This document shows, piece by piece, positions 1 to 7,931 of a stretch of DNA of 64,000 bases. The position numbers and the translations under genes are program-made. The notes below the pieces were generated by a model. It saw nothing but the letters and a program-made list of their open reading frames with translations, did no database searches and was not told the origin of the DNA. The first letter of the stretch is position 1; each line of letters starts with the position of its first letter. Location: NCBI GenBank assembly GCA_947381965.1, contig CANCXX010000012.1, forward strand, positions 1 through 64,000. Direction: 5' to 3'. Origin of the DNA: an uncultured bacterium. GTDB lineage: Bacteria > Bacillota > Clostridia > Lachnospirales > Lachnospiraceae.

Positions 1-29
1 GGCATTTGAAGCGGCAACGCCGACAGAGC

Positions 30-150
30 GTATAACACACTACACTTTGCTTCGCAAAGTCGTGTGCCAAATGGGGCGCTGCCCCCTTTGGATACCCCCA
101 CAACAAACAGGCGCTATGCCCCTTGCCGGGAGCATAGCGCCGTTTGTTGT
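30..150. other. oriT-like hairpin region at left end
   Basis: Two inverted repeats are visible. A short one (about 46-59) pairs ACTTTGC with GCAAAGT around TTCG, next to the sequence TAACACACTA. A long one pairs 100-119 with 132-150 (arm GGCGCTATGC plus an ACAACAAAC extension, one bulged base). Read on the minus strand, the first block gives a CTTTGCGAAGCAAAG hairpin followed by TAGTGTGTTATA, which from memory resembles transfer origins used by MOBP-type relaxases of clostridial Tn1549-like elements. No relaxase gene is present in the window, so this would be a remnant or the edge of an element extending leftwards. The identification is inference; the hairpins are seen directly. Confidence 0.4.
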
Positions 151-190
151 CAGCAGCCCGTTTCACGGTCTGCGTGTAGTTCCTTGTAAA

Positions 191-644
191 CTGACCTAAA
201 TGGGAATGCAAGTATCATATTGTTTTTGCGCCAAAGTACCGCAGACAGGTAATATACAAAAACATCAAGGCAGATGTAGGGCAGATACTGGGTTCATTGT
301 GCCGGAAAAAAGGAATAGAAATTATAGAAGCAGAATGCTGCCCGGATCACATCCATATGCTGGTACGGATACCGCCCAAATACTCAGTGTCAGAAATCGT
401 GGGATATTTGAAAGGGAAGAGCTCACTAATGATATTTGAGAAACATGCAAACCTGAAATATAAGTATGGGAACAGGCATTTCTGGTGCAGAGGGTATTAT
501 GTAGATACAGTAGGGAAGAATACAGCTGCAATCAAAACATATATCCAGAATCAACTGAAAGAAGATTTAGAATACGACCAGATGTCTTTAGTAGAGTATA
601 TCGACCCGTTTACGGGTGAGCCGGTAAAGAAAAACAAGAAATAA
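191..644 (+). pseudogene. tnpA: IS200/IS605-type transposase TnpA, frameshifted 5' end
   Basis: This is a Y1 HUH transposase, which would move a single-stranded IS200/IS605-type element. The frame through 201-644 reads from KYHIVFAPKYRR through the HUH motif in CPDHIHMLV to GNRHFWCRGYYVDTVG, where the catalytic tyrosine is expected, and on to YIQNQL, ending at residues KKNKK. About 145 residues are readable, close to the usual 130-150. The normal start is lost: in the frame that matches the family, a stop codon precedes PKWECKYH, and the bases at 191-200 (CTGACCTAAA) look like a normal L-T-H-T-K segment with about five bases missing. The first internal ATG in frame is at 297. No tnpB follows. 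Probably inactive, although a downstream start giving a short protein cannot be excluded. Confidence 0.8.
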
Positions 645-862
645 GCCACTTGGAGTGGCAGTAGGAAATCAAAGCAAACCAGCAAGCCCCTTATGGGGCT
701 GCGCCGGAAGAAGGAAGCACTGAAAGAGCCCCTGAAAGGGGCAGCTGAGAATGTGGTGCAGTAGGCAGACCATCAGTGCGCCTTCCGGGCGCAAGCAGGT
801 AATAGCCCCTTATAGGGGCAGAGCAGGCTACCGACTAAGCCGGTAGTCCTGACTCTTTACCC
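645..862 (+). other. Hairpin-rich non-coding region after tnpA
   Basis: There is no convincing ORF. At least six short hairpins follow one another: GCCACT/AGTGGC just after the tnpA stop, AGCCCC/GGGGCT, GCCCC/GGGGC with a TGAAA loop, GCGCC/GGGCGC, AGCCCC/GGGGC, and CTACCG/CGGTAG. IS200/IS605 ends carry subterminal hairpins and the family can specify non-coding RNAs, so this is either the right end of the element or a structured RNA made from it. Assignment to a named RNA family is not possible by eye. Confidence 0.4.
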
Positions 863-865
863 TTT

Positions 866-1187
866 AAGGTGGAAGATGCGCCGCAGGGAACGGTGTCGAT
901 TGCCATTGTTCTGGAGGACAAGGACGCATACCCGGTGACAGGGGGATTTTTTTGTGCAGGGAAGGAATAGCTGGACGAGCATACAGGGCGGAGAGCAGTC
1001 TGCGGAGTTTTCCTGTTATTATGGTGGGATGACTCCGCCCGATAAGCCGCACATATATGAACTTCATGTGTATGCTTTGGATAAGATGCTGGAGTTGGAG
1101 AGGGGCTTTCTGCTGAACGAACTTTACCATGAAATGGACGGACACATCTTAGGGCAGTTTACACTGAAAGGGATATATGAAAATTAG
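866..1187 (+). pseudogene. PEBP (YbhB/YbcL-like) protein remnant
   Basis: Two pieces of a phosphatidylethanolamine-binding family protein lie in different frames. From 866 the frame reads KVEDAPQGTVSIAIVLEDKD, a typical PEBP strand. After about 945 it continues in another frame as QGRNSWTSIQGGEQSAEF, then YYGGMTPPDKPHIYELHVYA, and ends LKGIYEN at 1187. The middle of the domain (the HW-containing segment) is missing, and the N-terminus is cut by the hairpin region that ends the IS. The gene is therefore broken by an internal deletion and frameshift. The stop overlaps the start of the next gene. Confidence 0.75.
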
Positions 1188-1686
1188 CTGTCTAAAAGTC
1201 GGCGGGCGTACAGTAAAAACGGTCTTGGCGGTATATTTGTGCCTACTGATAGGTATCGTGAGAAAATCGGATACGGCATTTTATGCCGCCATTGCTGCTG
1301 TGCTGTGCGTCCAGCGCACCTCCAAGGACAGTATCCGTGAAGCATTTAACAGAGAGATGGCTACGGTTATCGGCGGGATATGGGGTATGCTCGTTCTGCT
1401 GTTCGAGAGGTATTTGTGGTGCAGTCCATGTGAAGTGCTGCGATACCTGCTTTTATCGGTGCTTCTTATTCCCATCATCAATTTTTCCATTTTGATAAAA
1501 CGGGAAAAAGGGACGTTTCTCATGTGTGTTGTTTTTCTGTGCATTACCGTGACTCATGGAAATGATGAAAGTCCTTTGTCTTTTGGTATTGCACGGATTT
1601 TGGATACTACGGTTGGCATTATGATTGCCTTGATAATAAACCAGTTTCCAATACGCATGAGAATAAAGCCGCCATATACGGAATAG
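1177..1686 (+). CDS. FUSC/aromatic acid exporter family membrane protein
   Basis: A 169-residue protein with a GRTVKTVLAVYLC start, typical of the DUF939/ArAE (FUSC-like) family. It has hydrophobic stretches at about residues 15-28, 33-47, 62-80, 87-104, 112-125 and 138-155, fitting a membrane domain without the large cytoplasmic part of full-length members. The start ATG at 1177 overlaps the tail of the upstream PEBP remnant by 11 bases, so the two were probably one transcript. The family is linked to export of aromatic or cationic compounds, but no substrate can be read here. The gene appears intact. Confidence 0.7.
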   Translation: MKISCLKVGGRTVKTVLAVYLCLLIGIVRKSDTAFYAAIAAVLCVQRTSKDSIREAFNREMATVIGGIWGMLVLLFERYLWCSPCEVLRYLLLSVLLIPIINFSILIKREKGTFLMCVVFLCITVTHGNDESPLSFGIARILDTTVGIMIALIINQFPIRMRIKPPYTE

Positions 1687-1696
1687 ACCGGGGCAC

Positions 1697-1819
1697 TTCG
1701 ATAACCCGGAGACAGTCCGGGAGGCATACCGGCAAAGAACGGAAAATATGAAATCCTATATGCAGCGCCAGTGGAGCCTTGTCGGGGGAATGGCTGGCAC
1801 GTTCAGGGAGATGGAGTAA
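1697..1819 (+). pseudogene. Unrecognised C-terminal gene relic
   Basis: An open stretch without a start codon or ribosome binding site reads FDNPETVREAYRQRTENM and continues to GGMAGTFREME before TAA at 1817. The amino-acid composition (charged, helical) and regular frame suggest the last 40 residues of a former gene whose 5' part was lost at the junction after the FUSC gene. I do not recognise the family. Confidence 0.35.
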
Positions 1820-1865
1820 ATGTGAAAAGGGCTGCTCGATACCCGCAGGCAAAACCATTATAGGA

Positions 1866-1963
1866 ACACGGAAACTGCTTGTATTATCAAGGAAACCTGC
1901 GGGGAGTTTTCGTGATAATATAGGTGTTTCCGTGATAGTATACAGAGTTTCCGTGTTTGTATA
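1866..1963. repeat. Iteron-like cluster of ~21-bp repeats
   Basis: Three direct copies of a GTTTCCGTGATAGTATA-like unit start at 1906, 1926 and 1947 on the plus strand. Two more copies lie on the minus strand (their G residues are opposite 1875 and 1896), giving a nearly symmetrical array with 20-21 bp spacing centred near 1901. The units differ by a few bases each. About two helical turns per unit in two orientations is what binding sites for a replication initiator or a cooperative regulator look like. No replication gene is adjacent. From 1820 to the promoter at 2112 nothing else is seen. Confidence 0.6.
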
Positions 1964-2111
1964 TGGGTAAAAAATTAGTGGATAAATGATAACGGGAGAA
2001 AAGGGCTGGTTGATGGCTCTTTTTTGCTTTCCATTCCTGAAAAATAGTCGTTTCATGTAATCTGGTAAAATGCAGAAGATTTCTGTTGTAAAATCTTTTC
2101 CCATCTTCCTA

Positions 2112-2160
2112 TTGACAATTAAGTGTATGCTGTTTATAATGTGTATATTAAGACAGCACA
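2112..2160 (+). promoter_or_regulatory. Consensus promoter with operator-like repeat for GntR operon
   Basis: TTGACA at 2112-2117 and TATAAT at 2135-2140 are 17 bases apart, a perfect sigma-A promoter. An imperfect inverted repeat, AGTGTATGCTGT before the -10 and ACAGCACACT after it, brackets the start region and is a plausible autoregulatory GntR operator. Confidence 0.8.
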
Positions 2161-2175
2161 CTAAAGGAAGGAGAG

Positions 2176-2559
2176 ATGGGATTTTTGAAAATACTCATAT
2201 CAAATACTTCTGACAGCCCCTTGTACCAACAGATCAAAGACCAGATCAAAGACGCTGTGCTAAAAGAAGAGTTAGTTGAGGGGGATGCGCTTCCCTCTAT
2301 ACGCGCCTTTGCTAATGATCTGAAAGTCAGTGTCTTAACAATCCGGCGGGTTTATGAAGAATTGGAACAGGAGGGATTTGTTACAAGCCAGGTAGGGATA
2401 GGGACTTTTATATCTGCGGGCAACCTTGAACTGCTCCGGGATTCCAAACGGCGGCTTGTAGAACAAAAAATGCTGGACATGATACAGACAGCAAAATCAC
2501 TGAAAATAAGTAAAGAAGAACTCAATGCCATGATGGATATTCTTTACGAGGAGGATTAA
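2176..2559 (+). CDS. GntR family regulator (YtrA/YhcF type)
   Basis: A 127-residue repressor of the short GntR class. The winged helix-turn-helix covers residues 12-80 (PLYQQIKDQI, GDALPSIRAFANDL, VTSQVGIGTFIS) and is followed by a short helical tail of about 45 residues in place of a ligand domain. This architecture usually regulates a co-transcribed ABC transporter, and one follows one base downstream. The start is preceded by AAGGAAGGAG. It probably binds the inverted repeat around its own promoter. Confidence 0.88.
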   Translation: MGFLKILISNTSDSPLYQQIKDQIKDAVLKEELVEGDALPSIRAFANDLKVSVLTIRRVYEELEQEGFVTSQVGIGTFISAGNLELLRDSKRRLVEQKMLDMIQTAKSLKISKEELNAMMDILYEED

Positions 2560-2560
2560 A

Positions 2561-3439
2561 ATGAACGATATTTTGAACGTAGAGAACTTGAACAAGTCGT
2601 ATGGGGATTTCTCTTTAACAGATGTGACTTTTTCTTTACCGGAGGGCTGTATAACAGGTTTCATCGGGATTAACGGTGCGGGCAAAACCACCACATTGCG
2701 GACGCTTTTAGGACTGGCGAAAAAGCAGTCTGGCAATATTCAATTTTTTGGCCTTGAAATGGAAAAGAACGAGAAGAAGATCAAAGACCGTATCGGCATT
2801 GTTTTAGATGATGGATGCTTTTATGACGAACTCTCCTTATCTGAAATGAAAAGCATAATTTCATCGGCATATACAGAATGGTCTGAACAGGATTTCAAAC
2901 GGTACATGGGTATGTTTTCCCTTGACCAAAAGCAAAAAATCAATACGCTTTCCAAGGGCATGAAAATGAAATATGCACTTGCCTTAGCCCTTTCCCATAA
3001 TGCGGAGCTTCTGATTATGGATGAACCGACCAGTGGGCTTGACCCTTTAATCAGAAGTCAGCTATTGAAAGTTTTGACCGATTACATGGAAAATGGCGGC
3101 AAAGGGGTTTTCTTTTCAACGCATATCACCTCTGACCTTGATAAAGTCGCTGATATGCTCATCATGATCCATGACGGGCGCATTATCTTCCGGGAGGAAA
3201 AAGACTTTCTGCTTGACACATACCGGATTGTCAAAGGTGATGCGAAAGCATTGACGGATGATATGCGCAAACTCTTTTTAAGCCTGTCAGAAACCGCCTT
3301 TGGATTTACGGGGGTTACCAAACAAATAACTAAGGTCCAGTCCTTTTTCCCGGACGCTATGGTCGAGCGTCCTACGATAGAGGACATCATGCTCGCCAAT
3401 ATAGGAGGATATAAGAAAGGATGCTGTCCCATTTGTTAA
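2561..3439 (+). CDS. ABC transporter ATP-binding protein (YtrB-like)
   Basis: A 292-residue ATPase subunit with Walker A GINGAGKTT (about residues 36-44), a degenerate signature LSKGMKMKYALALAL, Walker B LLIMDEPTSGLD and switch histidine in FSTHITSDLD. A C-terminal extension of about 80 residues is typical of ATPases paired with ABC-2 type permeases. It starts one base after the GntR stop behind GAGGAGG, and its 3' end overlaps the permease gene by 19 bases, so translation is coupled. The likely role is export, or removal of an envelope-active compound; no substrate can be read. Confidence 0.9.
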   Translation: MNDILNVENLNKSYGDFSLTDVTFSLPEGCITGFIGINGAGKTTTLRTLLGLAKKQSGNIQFFGLEMEKNEKKIKDRIGIVLDDGCFYDELSLSEMKSIISSAYTEWSEQDFKRYMGMFSLDQKQKINTLSKGMKMKYALALALSHNAELLIMDEPTSGLDPLIRSQLLKVLTDYMENGGKGVFFSTHITSDLDKVADMLIMIHDGRIIFREEKDFLLDTYRIVKGDAKALTDDMRKLFLSLSETAFGFTGVTKQITKVQSFFPDAMVERPTIEDIMLANIGGYKKGCCPIC

Positions 3440-4059
3440 AAAAAGACGTTCTCATTGTAAAAAAGTATGTGTTGATCATGTTGGCTGCCGCTGTCCTAAT
3501 CCCGCCTTTTATGCTCTGGCGCGCACCGCAGTACACCGGGATTTTAGGATTCATGTTGTCCGTCATTTTTTGCGTGTTTATGCTGCTGCAATATGTATCC
3601 CTGAAAGAATATCAATTCCCGAAAGCCGCAACATTGCTGTGCGCCACACCATATTCGCGCAGAATGATTGTTTTGTCCAAATATATTTTCTGCATGGTAA
3701 CTTATTTGGCCTGCTACCTTATATATGGGATTGAAACTTTAGTTATTCCTGGATTAGGCTCATGTGACATAAAACTGTTTGTACTCATGCTTTTTATAAC
3801 TTCTGTTTTCATCGGCGTGTATCTGCCAGTGCAGTACAAGTTAGGGTACGAGAAAACAAAATTTGCTTTTGTGGTTGTTATAATGGCATCCCCTTTTATT
3901 CTTCCGTATCTTATGAAAATGGAAAACGTAAATTTAGATTTTCTTTCCCTGCTTTCTCCTGTTCTTGTTTATGGGGGGATTATCCTGTTGAGCCTGGGAA
4001 TCTTGATCGTTTCAATTTTCCTGTCAATGAGATTCTACAGCAGTGTAGATTTGGCATAA
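3421..4059 (+). CDS. ABC-2 type permease
   Basis: A 212-residue integral membrane protein with about six hydrophobic segments (for example residues 18-33, 43-60, 82-100, 115-135, 149-165 and 180-200). It is the membrane partner of the preceding ATPase, whose gene it overlaps. The ABC-2 family is assigned from topology, size and context, since no strong motif is visible. The start ATG at 3421 is preceded by AGGAGG inside the ATPase gene. Confidence 0.8.
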   Translation: MLSHLLKKDVLIVKKYVLIMLAAAVLIPPFMLWRAPQYTGILGFMLSVIFCVFMLLQYVSLKEYQFPKAATLLCATPYSRRMIVLSKYIFCMVTYLACYLIYGIETLVIPGLGSCDIKLFVLMLFITSVFIGVYLPVQYKLGYEKTKFAFVVVIMASPFILPYLMKMENVNLDFLSLLSPVLVYGGIILLSLGILIVSIFLSMRFYSSVDLA

Positions 4060-4077
4060 AAGAAAGGAACGCGGAAT

Positions 4078-4461
4078 ATGAACAACGATACGATTTTTCT
4101 TTATATCATTGCTGCGGCAGCATTGTGTTTTGCGCTTATAAACTGTATTCAATTTCTTATGAAGAGAAACAAGACGGCGCAGACAACAGGGACAATTATT
4201 TCAATTAAAATGCCGAATCCCGAAACGGCAAAAGCCCGTAATTCAAAATGGGCGATAGTTTCATATATGGCAGGCGGAAAAACTTACCAATCACAAAACC
4301 GTATACAAGTGCCTATGGCTTTGCAGGTTGGAGCAGCTGTCAAAGTACGCTATGACAGATCCAATCCCGAAAAACTGTATAGCTTTTCCATGTTACGGAT
4401 TGCCGTATCGATTTTAATTGCTGCTATTTGTATTTTGGCGGCGGTATTCAAATTAATATAA
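4078..4461 (+). CDS. DUF3592-like membrane protein
   Basis: A 127-residue protein with a transmembrane helix at about residues 7-26, a soluble middle domain (TTGTIISIK, YMAGGKTYQS, VGAAVKVRYDRSNPEKLYS) and a second helix at about 108-126. The middle fits the DUF3592 pattern of a small beta domain held between two membrane helices; members are of unknown function. It is fourth in the GntR-ABC operon, 18 bases after the permease, with an AAAGGAA ribosome binding site. It may help the transporter, but this is inference from position only. Confidence 0.65.
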   Translation: MNNDTIFLYIIAAAALCFALINCIQFLMKRNKTAQTTGTIISIKMPNPETAKARNSKWAIVSYMAGGKTYQSQNRIQVPMALQVGAAVKVRYDRSNPEKLYSFSMLRIAVSILIAAICILAAVFKLI

Positions 4462-4480
4462 GACAAGGAGGATTAAGATT

Positions 4481-4576
4481 ATGCCGCATTTTCCGGGCTG
4501 GTTCGTTGCCGTTTGTGTTCTGCTTCCCATTGCCAATGCAATATATAAGGCATGGAAAAACAACAAAAAGAAATAG
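4481..4576 (+). CDS. 31-residue membrane peptide
   Basis: A short ORF starts MPHFPGWFVAVCVLLP and ends in a basic KAWKNNKKK tail, with one transmembrane helix at about residues 7-22. It has an excellent ribosome binding site (AAGGAGGATT, 11 bases before ATG) and follows the DUF3592-like gene by 19 bases, which together support translation. It could be a small subunit of the transporter or a toxin-like peptide. The family is not recognised. No antisense partner is obvious. Confidence 0.5.
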   Translation: MPHFPGWFVAVCVLLPIANAIYKAWKNNKKK

Positions 4577-4655
4577 TCGCAGGGGGCATTATGGACTGGG
4601 GGATTCACGACAAAAAAAGAATAAATGACAAATAAAAGACAAACCGCCGTACTAT

Positions 4656-4683
4656 GGCAGACCGCCATATGCGGCGGTCTGCC
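4656..4683 (+). terminator. Strong hairpin after GntR-ABC operon
   Basis: GGCAGACCGCC (4656-4666) pairs perfectly with GGCGGTCTGCC (4673-4683) around a six-base loop. There is no T tract, so termination efficiency is uncertain. The rest of 4577-4891 holds no convincing gene; the longest plus frame in it has no ribosome binding site. Confidence 0.5.
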
Positions 4684-4891
4684 TGTTGGAAAGCGCGGGA
4701 ATCAGAGGTAATATGCTTACACGGCGGTTCGCTTTTGTGCCGCCCCCTATATCAGATGAATGGATAAATAGCATTTGGTGTTTTGGCCTGATAGGGTGGA
4801 AAAGAATTCACGCTGTCAAATCCGCTATTCACGCCATCGGCGTTAGACTATTTCCCGTTTTTTACGATATAAAAAGTGAAAGCCGGAGGAG

Positions 4892-5605
4892 GTGGATTTT
4901 ATAAAAATTGCAATCTGTGATGATGAAAAGAATATAAGGGCCTACTTAGCCTCTCTGGTCAGGAAGCAGGGGATGGAGTGTGAAATTGCAGAGTATGTGT
5001 CTGCGGACGAATACTTGCTGGATCAAACGGAGCATGACCTGCTGTTTTTAGATATAGAGCTTGCTGGAGATGGCCCCGGTATGGACGGGATGGAGCTGGC
5101 AAGGCGGATAAGGGGCATGGAGCTGGAGCGTCAGCCGGTCATTATTTTTGTTACGGGATATGAAAAATATGTCTATGACGCTTTTGACGTGGGGGCATTC
5201 CAATACCTCCTGAAACCTATTGATGAACAGAGATTTGCCGAGGTTTTTGGCCGGGCGGCGGCGCAGATCATATTTGAGGCGGAACAGAAAAAGAAAACGC
5301 TGGTCATCCAGTACGGGAGTGAAAGCAGGGCGGTACCAATCCAAGACATTTATTATATTGAGAGCCGTAACCATAAGGTGGTGCTGTACCTTAAAGATGG
5401 GGAACTGGAATATTACGAGAAGATCGGGAGGCTGGAGGAAGAACTGCAGGGGCAGTTTTTCCGGATACACAGGGGGTATCTCGTCAACCTCGCCTATGTC
5501 GAGGGGTATGACAAAACAGAAGTGACGCTGACTGGTGGCATCAGCCTGCCCCTTTCAAAAAGATATGAGGAATTTGCGGCGGCATACCTGCAGTTTGTGC
5601 AGTGA
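4892..5605 (+). CDS. LytTR-family response regulator
   Basis: A 237-residue AgrA/VirR-like regulator. The receiver domain (1-125) shows IAICDDEKN (acidic pocket), LLFLDIEL with the phospho-acceptor aspartate, and YLLKPID with the conserved lysine. The LytTR DNA-binding domain (140-237) shows VPIQDIYYIES, FFRIHRGYLVNL and SLPLSKRY. The start is doubtful: the listed GTG at 4892 abuts the AGGAGG core with no spacer, and no ATG, GTG or TTG sits at a normal distance (the sister gene at 16798 has TTG at that point). It is followed after 15 bases by its kinase. LytTR proteins usually bind paired direct repeats near target promoters. Confidence 0.9.
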   Translation: MDFIKIAICDDEKNIRAYLASLVRKQGMECEIAEYVSADEYLLDQTEHDLLFLDIELAGDGPGMDGMELARRIRGMELERQPVIIFVTGYEKYVYDAFDVGAFQYLLKPIDEQRFAEVFGRAAAQIIFEAEQKKKTLVIQYGSESRAVPIQDIYYIESRNHKVVLYLKDGELEYYEKIGRLEEELQGQFFRIHRGYLVNLAYVEGYDKTEVTLTGGISLPLSKRYEEFAAAYLQFVQ

Positions 5606-5620
5606 AGGGGGAGAGGATAT

Positions 5621-7024
5621 TTGAGCGAAATGGGTTTTATGCTGTTTCAGCATATAGCGTCAGGGGTTGAAACGGTTTTATGTGCGTTCTGTATGGCGGC
5701 TTTTTTTCGCCCATATATGGCAGGACGTAAGAACAGGCTGCAAAAAACCATTGCGGTATTTCTGGCCTATGGGACGGTGTATGTGGCGGGGGAAGCGCTT
5801 TCCATTTCCGGCTGGCTGTGCATGGTGGTTGTGATCTTCCTTTTGATGGCAGGCAGCAGATGGCTGTGTATGGATAGGAAACAGACTTTTTTGTACGGCA
5901 TACTGTTCTTTTGCACCAGGGATATGGGCAGGCTGATAACGGAAAGCCTGTATTATCTTTTCAATGGGAAAATCGTGCAGGGGCTGGACAATGAAAATAT
6001 GATATACCGTAATGTTGCCGCAGGATATTCCGCATTCATGGTACTTAAGATCATACTGCTGTCTGTCATGCTGCTGTTCTTAAGTAAAAAACTGAAAAAG
6101 GGGCCGCCGGAACTGCATACAAAAGAATTATGCTATCTGTGCCTGACGCCTGTTGTGGGCATCCTGTTTGGGAATATCATTTTCCGCCTGCTCTTTACCG
6201 TTAAGGAAAATGTGTTTTTCTTGCTTTATGACCAGTACCCTGCATTTATCGGGCTGGTGCCGCTGATAGCAGCCCTGTTTTATGCAGGCATGGTGGTCAC
6301 GGTGGCATCATGGCAGGAGATGGTAGGGCTGCAGGAGGAGAAAAAGAAGTATTTCCTGGAGCAGCAGCAGCTCCGGGCCATAAGGGAACGGATAGGGGAA
6401 GTGGAGCAGTTCTATGACGGGATACGCCGGATGAAGCATGAGATGAAAAACCATCTTACAAACATAAAGGGGTTGGCGGGGAGCGGCAGTTATGAGGAAA
6501 TGGAACAGTATATTGCCCGGATGGACGAGAGCATGGATATGTTTGAGATGTCTGTCAGGACAGGGAACGCCGTTACGGATGTGATCGTGAATGACAAGCA
6601 GAAAGCCGCAGAAAAGCTGGGCATACAGTTCAGGTCTGATTTCGTGTATCCGGCATCAGACAGGTATAATGCGTATGACATTGCGATCATTGTAAATAAC
6701 CTGCTGCAGAACGCGCTGGAAGCCTGTGGGAGGATGACATCGGGGGAAAGGTATATCTCCCTTTCCGGCAGCAGGAAAAACAGATTTTTCCTCATATCTG
6801 TAAAGAATTCCTTTGAGGGGGAGGCGGTATTTGATAAAAGCACAAATCTTCCGGTTTCCACGAAAGCGCCGGAAAGCTTAGGAGGCCCGGCTCCGCTCCA
6901 CGGCATAGGCTTGTCGAATGTCAGGCGCGAGGCGGCGAAGTATTTGGGAAATGTGGACATTAAAGTCAGGAAAAACGAGTTCAGGGTAACAGTGCTGTTA
7001 CAGGAAAGGAGCAACCATGAATAA
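5621..7024 (+). CDS. GHKL sensor histidine kinase (AgrC-like)
   Basis: A 467-residue kinase with about six membrane helices in the first 230 residues. A cytoplasmic part follows with the H-box MKHEMKNHL (about residue 273), the N-box NNLLQNALEA and the G-box HGIGLSNVRREA, the order typical of quorum-type GHKL kinases that sense peptides or envelope signals through the membrane domain. It starts with TTG at 5621 behind GGGGGAGAGG. Its 3' end overlaps the next gene by 8 bases. It forms a pair with the LytTR regulator and is the intact counterpart of the broken kinase at 17.5 kb. Confidence 0.9.
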   Translation: MSEMGFMLFQHIASGVETVLCAFCMAAFFRPYMAGRKNRLQKTIAVFLAYGTVYVAGEALSISGWLCMVVVIFLLMAGSRWLCMDRKQTFLYGILFFCTRDMGRLITESLYYLFNGKIVQGLDNENMIYRNVAAGYSAFMVLKIILLSVMLLFLSKKLKKGPPELHTKELCYLCLTPVVGILFGNIIFRLLFTVKENVFFLLYDQYPAFIGLVPLIAALFYAGMVVTVASWQEMVGLQEEKKKYFLEQQQLRAIRERIGEVEQFYDGIRRMKHEMKNHLTNIKGLAGSGSYEEMEQYIARMDESMDMFEMSVRTGNAVTDVIVNDKQKAAEKLGIQFRSDFVYPASDRYNAYDIAIIVNNLLQNALEACGRMTSGERYISLSGSRKNRFFLISVKNSFEGEAVFDKSTNLPVSTKAPESLGGPAPLHGIGLSNVRREAAKYLGNVDIKVRKNEFRVTVLLQERSNHE

Positions 7025-7769
7025 CACGATCAATGTAAACTACATGACAAGGACGTACAGCAATTTTTTGAAAAAAAATGAAGCAAAAGGCGGCAAGACA
7101 GAAAGCCCGTCTTTTTGTGATAGGGTGGCGGAAAAAAGCACAAGTGCAACAGAAACGGGAAAGGCTGGAACTGTTTCAGCAAAGGATATGACAATGGATG
7201 AGTATAAGCAGTATATCCATGAAAAGATTTCACAGATTCCCATGCACCCGACCCGTATGTCGGAGAGCATTTCCATCCATATTTCAGAAGCGGGGTTTGA
7301 GGCGATGAAGAATGACCCGGAGTATGAGGCGTGGGTGCTGAATGACCTGCGGACAGGATGGGCGCAGCCGGACAGATGGGCAGGCGTCTGCGGAGGGGCT
7401 TATTCCACCATCTATTACGGGGCAACAAAAGAGGAGTGCCATGCGGAGATGTGGAGCGCAGGATACCAGAACGGAAGCGGGAAAAGCCTGTTTGACGGCA
7501 GGGCAAAAGACAGTTTTTGGGAGCGCAGGACAGAGCAGAAAAAACGGACAGAGGCGCAGATAAAAAAGGAGCAGGAAAAGAAACGGGTGCAGGAAGAAGC
7601 CAATGCGAAGGCAGCGATGGAAAAAAGCGATGCACACAGGCGGCTGATGTCACAGTGGGCAAAGGAGGCCGTATACTCCGATTCTGTTTTGGCAAAATCG
7701 GGGGCTGCAGCAACAGCAAATGCCGCTTATGAAGCAAATTTTGTTATGGCGGATAATGGCTTAATCTGA
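7017..7769 (+). CDS. Uncharacterised protein linked to LytTR system
   Basis: A 250-residue soluble protein without signal peptide or membrane helix. It begins MNNTINVNYMTRTYSNFL. A central segment (about residues 80-150) has a recognisable folded look: ISIHISEAGFEAMKNDPEYE, then AGVCGGAYSTIYYGATKEEC. A charged, probably coiled-coil stretch (about 165-205) follows. I recall similar proteins in Lachnospiraceae carrying DUF numbers, but I cannot name this one. It overlaps the kinase gene by 8 bases behind GGAAAGGAG, so it is co-translated with the two-component system and may be an effector or regulator of it. Confidence 0.7.
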   Translation: MNNTINVNYMTRTYSNFLKKNEAKGGKTESPSFCDRVAEKSTSATETGKAGTVSAKDMTMDEYKQYIHEKISQIPMHPTRMSESISIHISEAGFEAMKNDPEYEAWVLNDLRTGWAQPDRWAGVCGGAYSTIYYGATKEECHAEMWSAGYQNGSGKSLFDGRAKDSFWERRTEQKKRTEAQIKKEQEKKRVQEEANAKAAMEKSDAHRRLMSQWAKEAVYSDSVLAKSGAAATANAAYEANFVMADNGLI

Positions 7770-7931
7770 TATAAGGCTGTCTGGACTTAATAGGAAGATA
7801 TGAATGCCGCATATGAGGCGGCGGGCATTTTGAAGTAAGAAAGATCATGCCCGGACTTACCGCAAGGGGGCATGGGCGGCCCTGAATGACAGAGGGGCCG
7901 CAGATAAGATTTTTTGAAGGAGGAAAGGCAG

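Noticed and set aside
645..862. CRISPR-like array suspected from the regularly spaced GGGGC stems
   Set aside because: The stems differ in sequence and spacing is uneven; no identical repeats and no cas gene.
1619..2161. 180-residue minus-strand frame
   Set aside because: It spans the repeat array, the promoter and the end of the FUSC gene; composition is that of a shadow frame.
4686..4904. Open frame of 72 residues before the LytTR gene
   Set aside because: No ribosome binding site, composition unlike protein, and it overlaps the start of a real gene.
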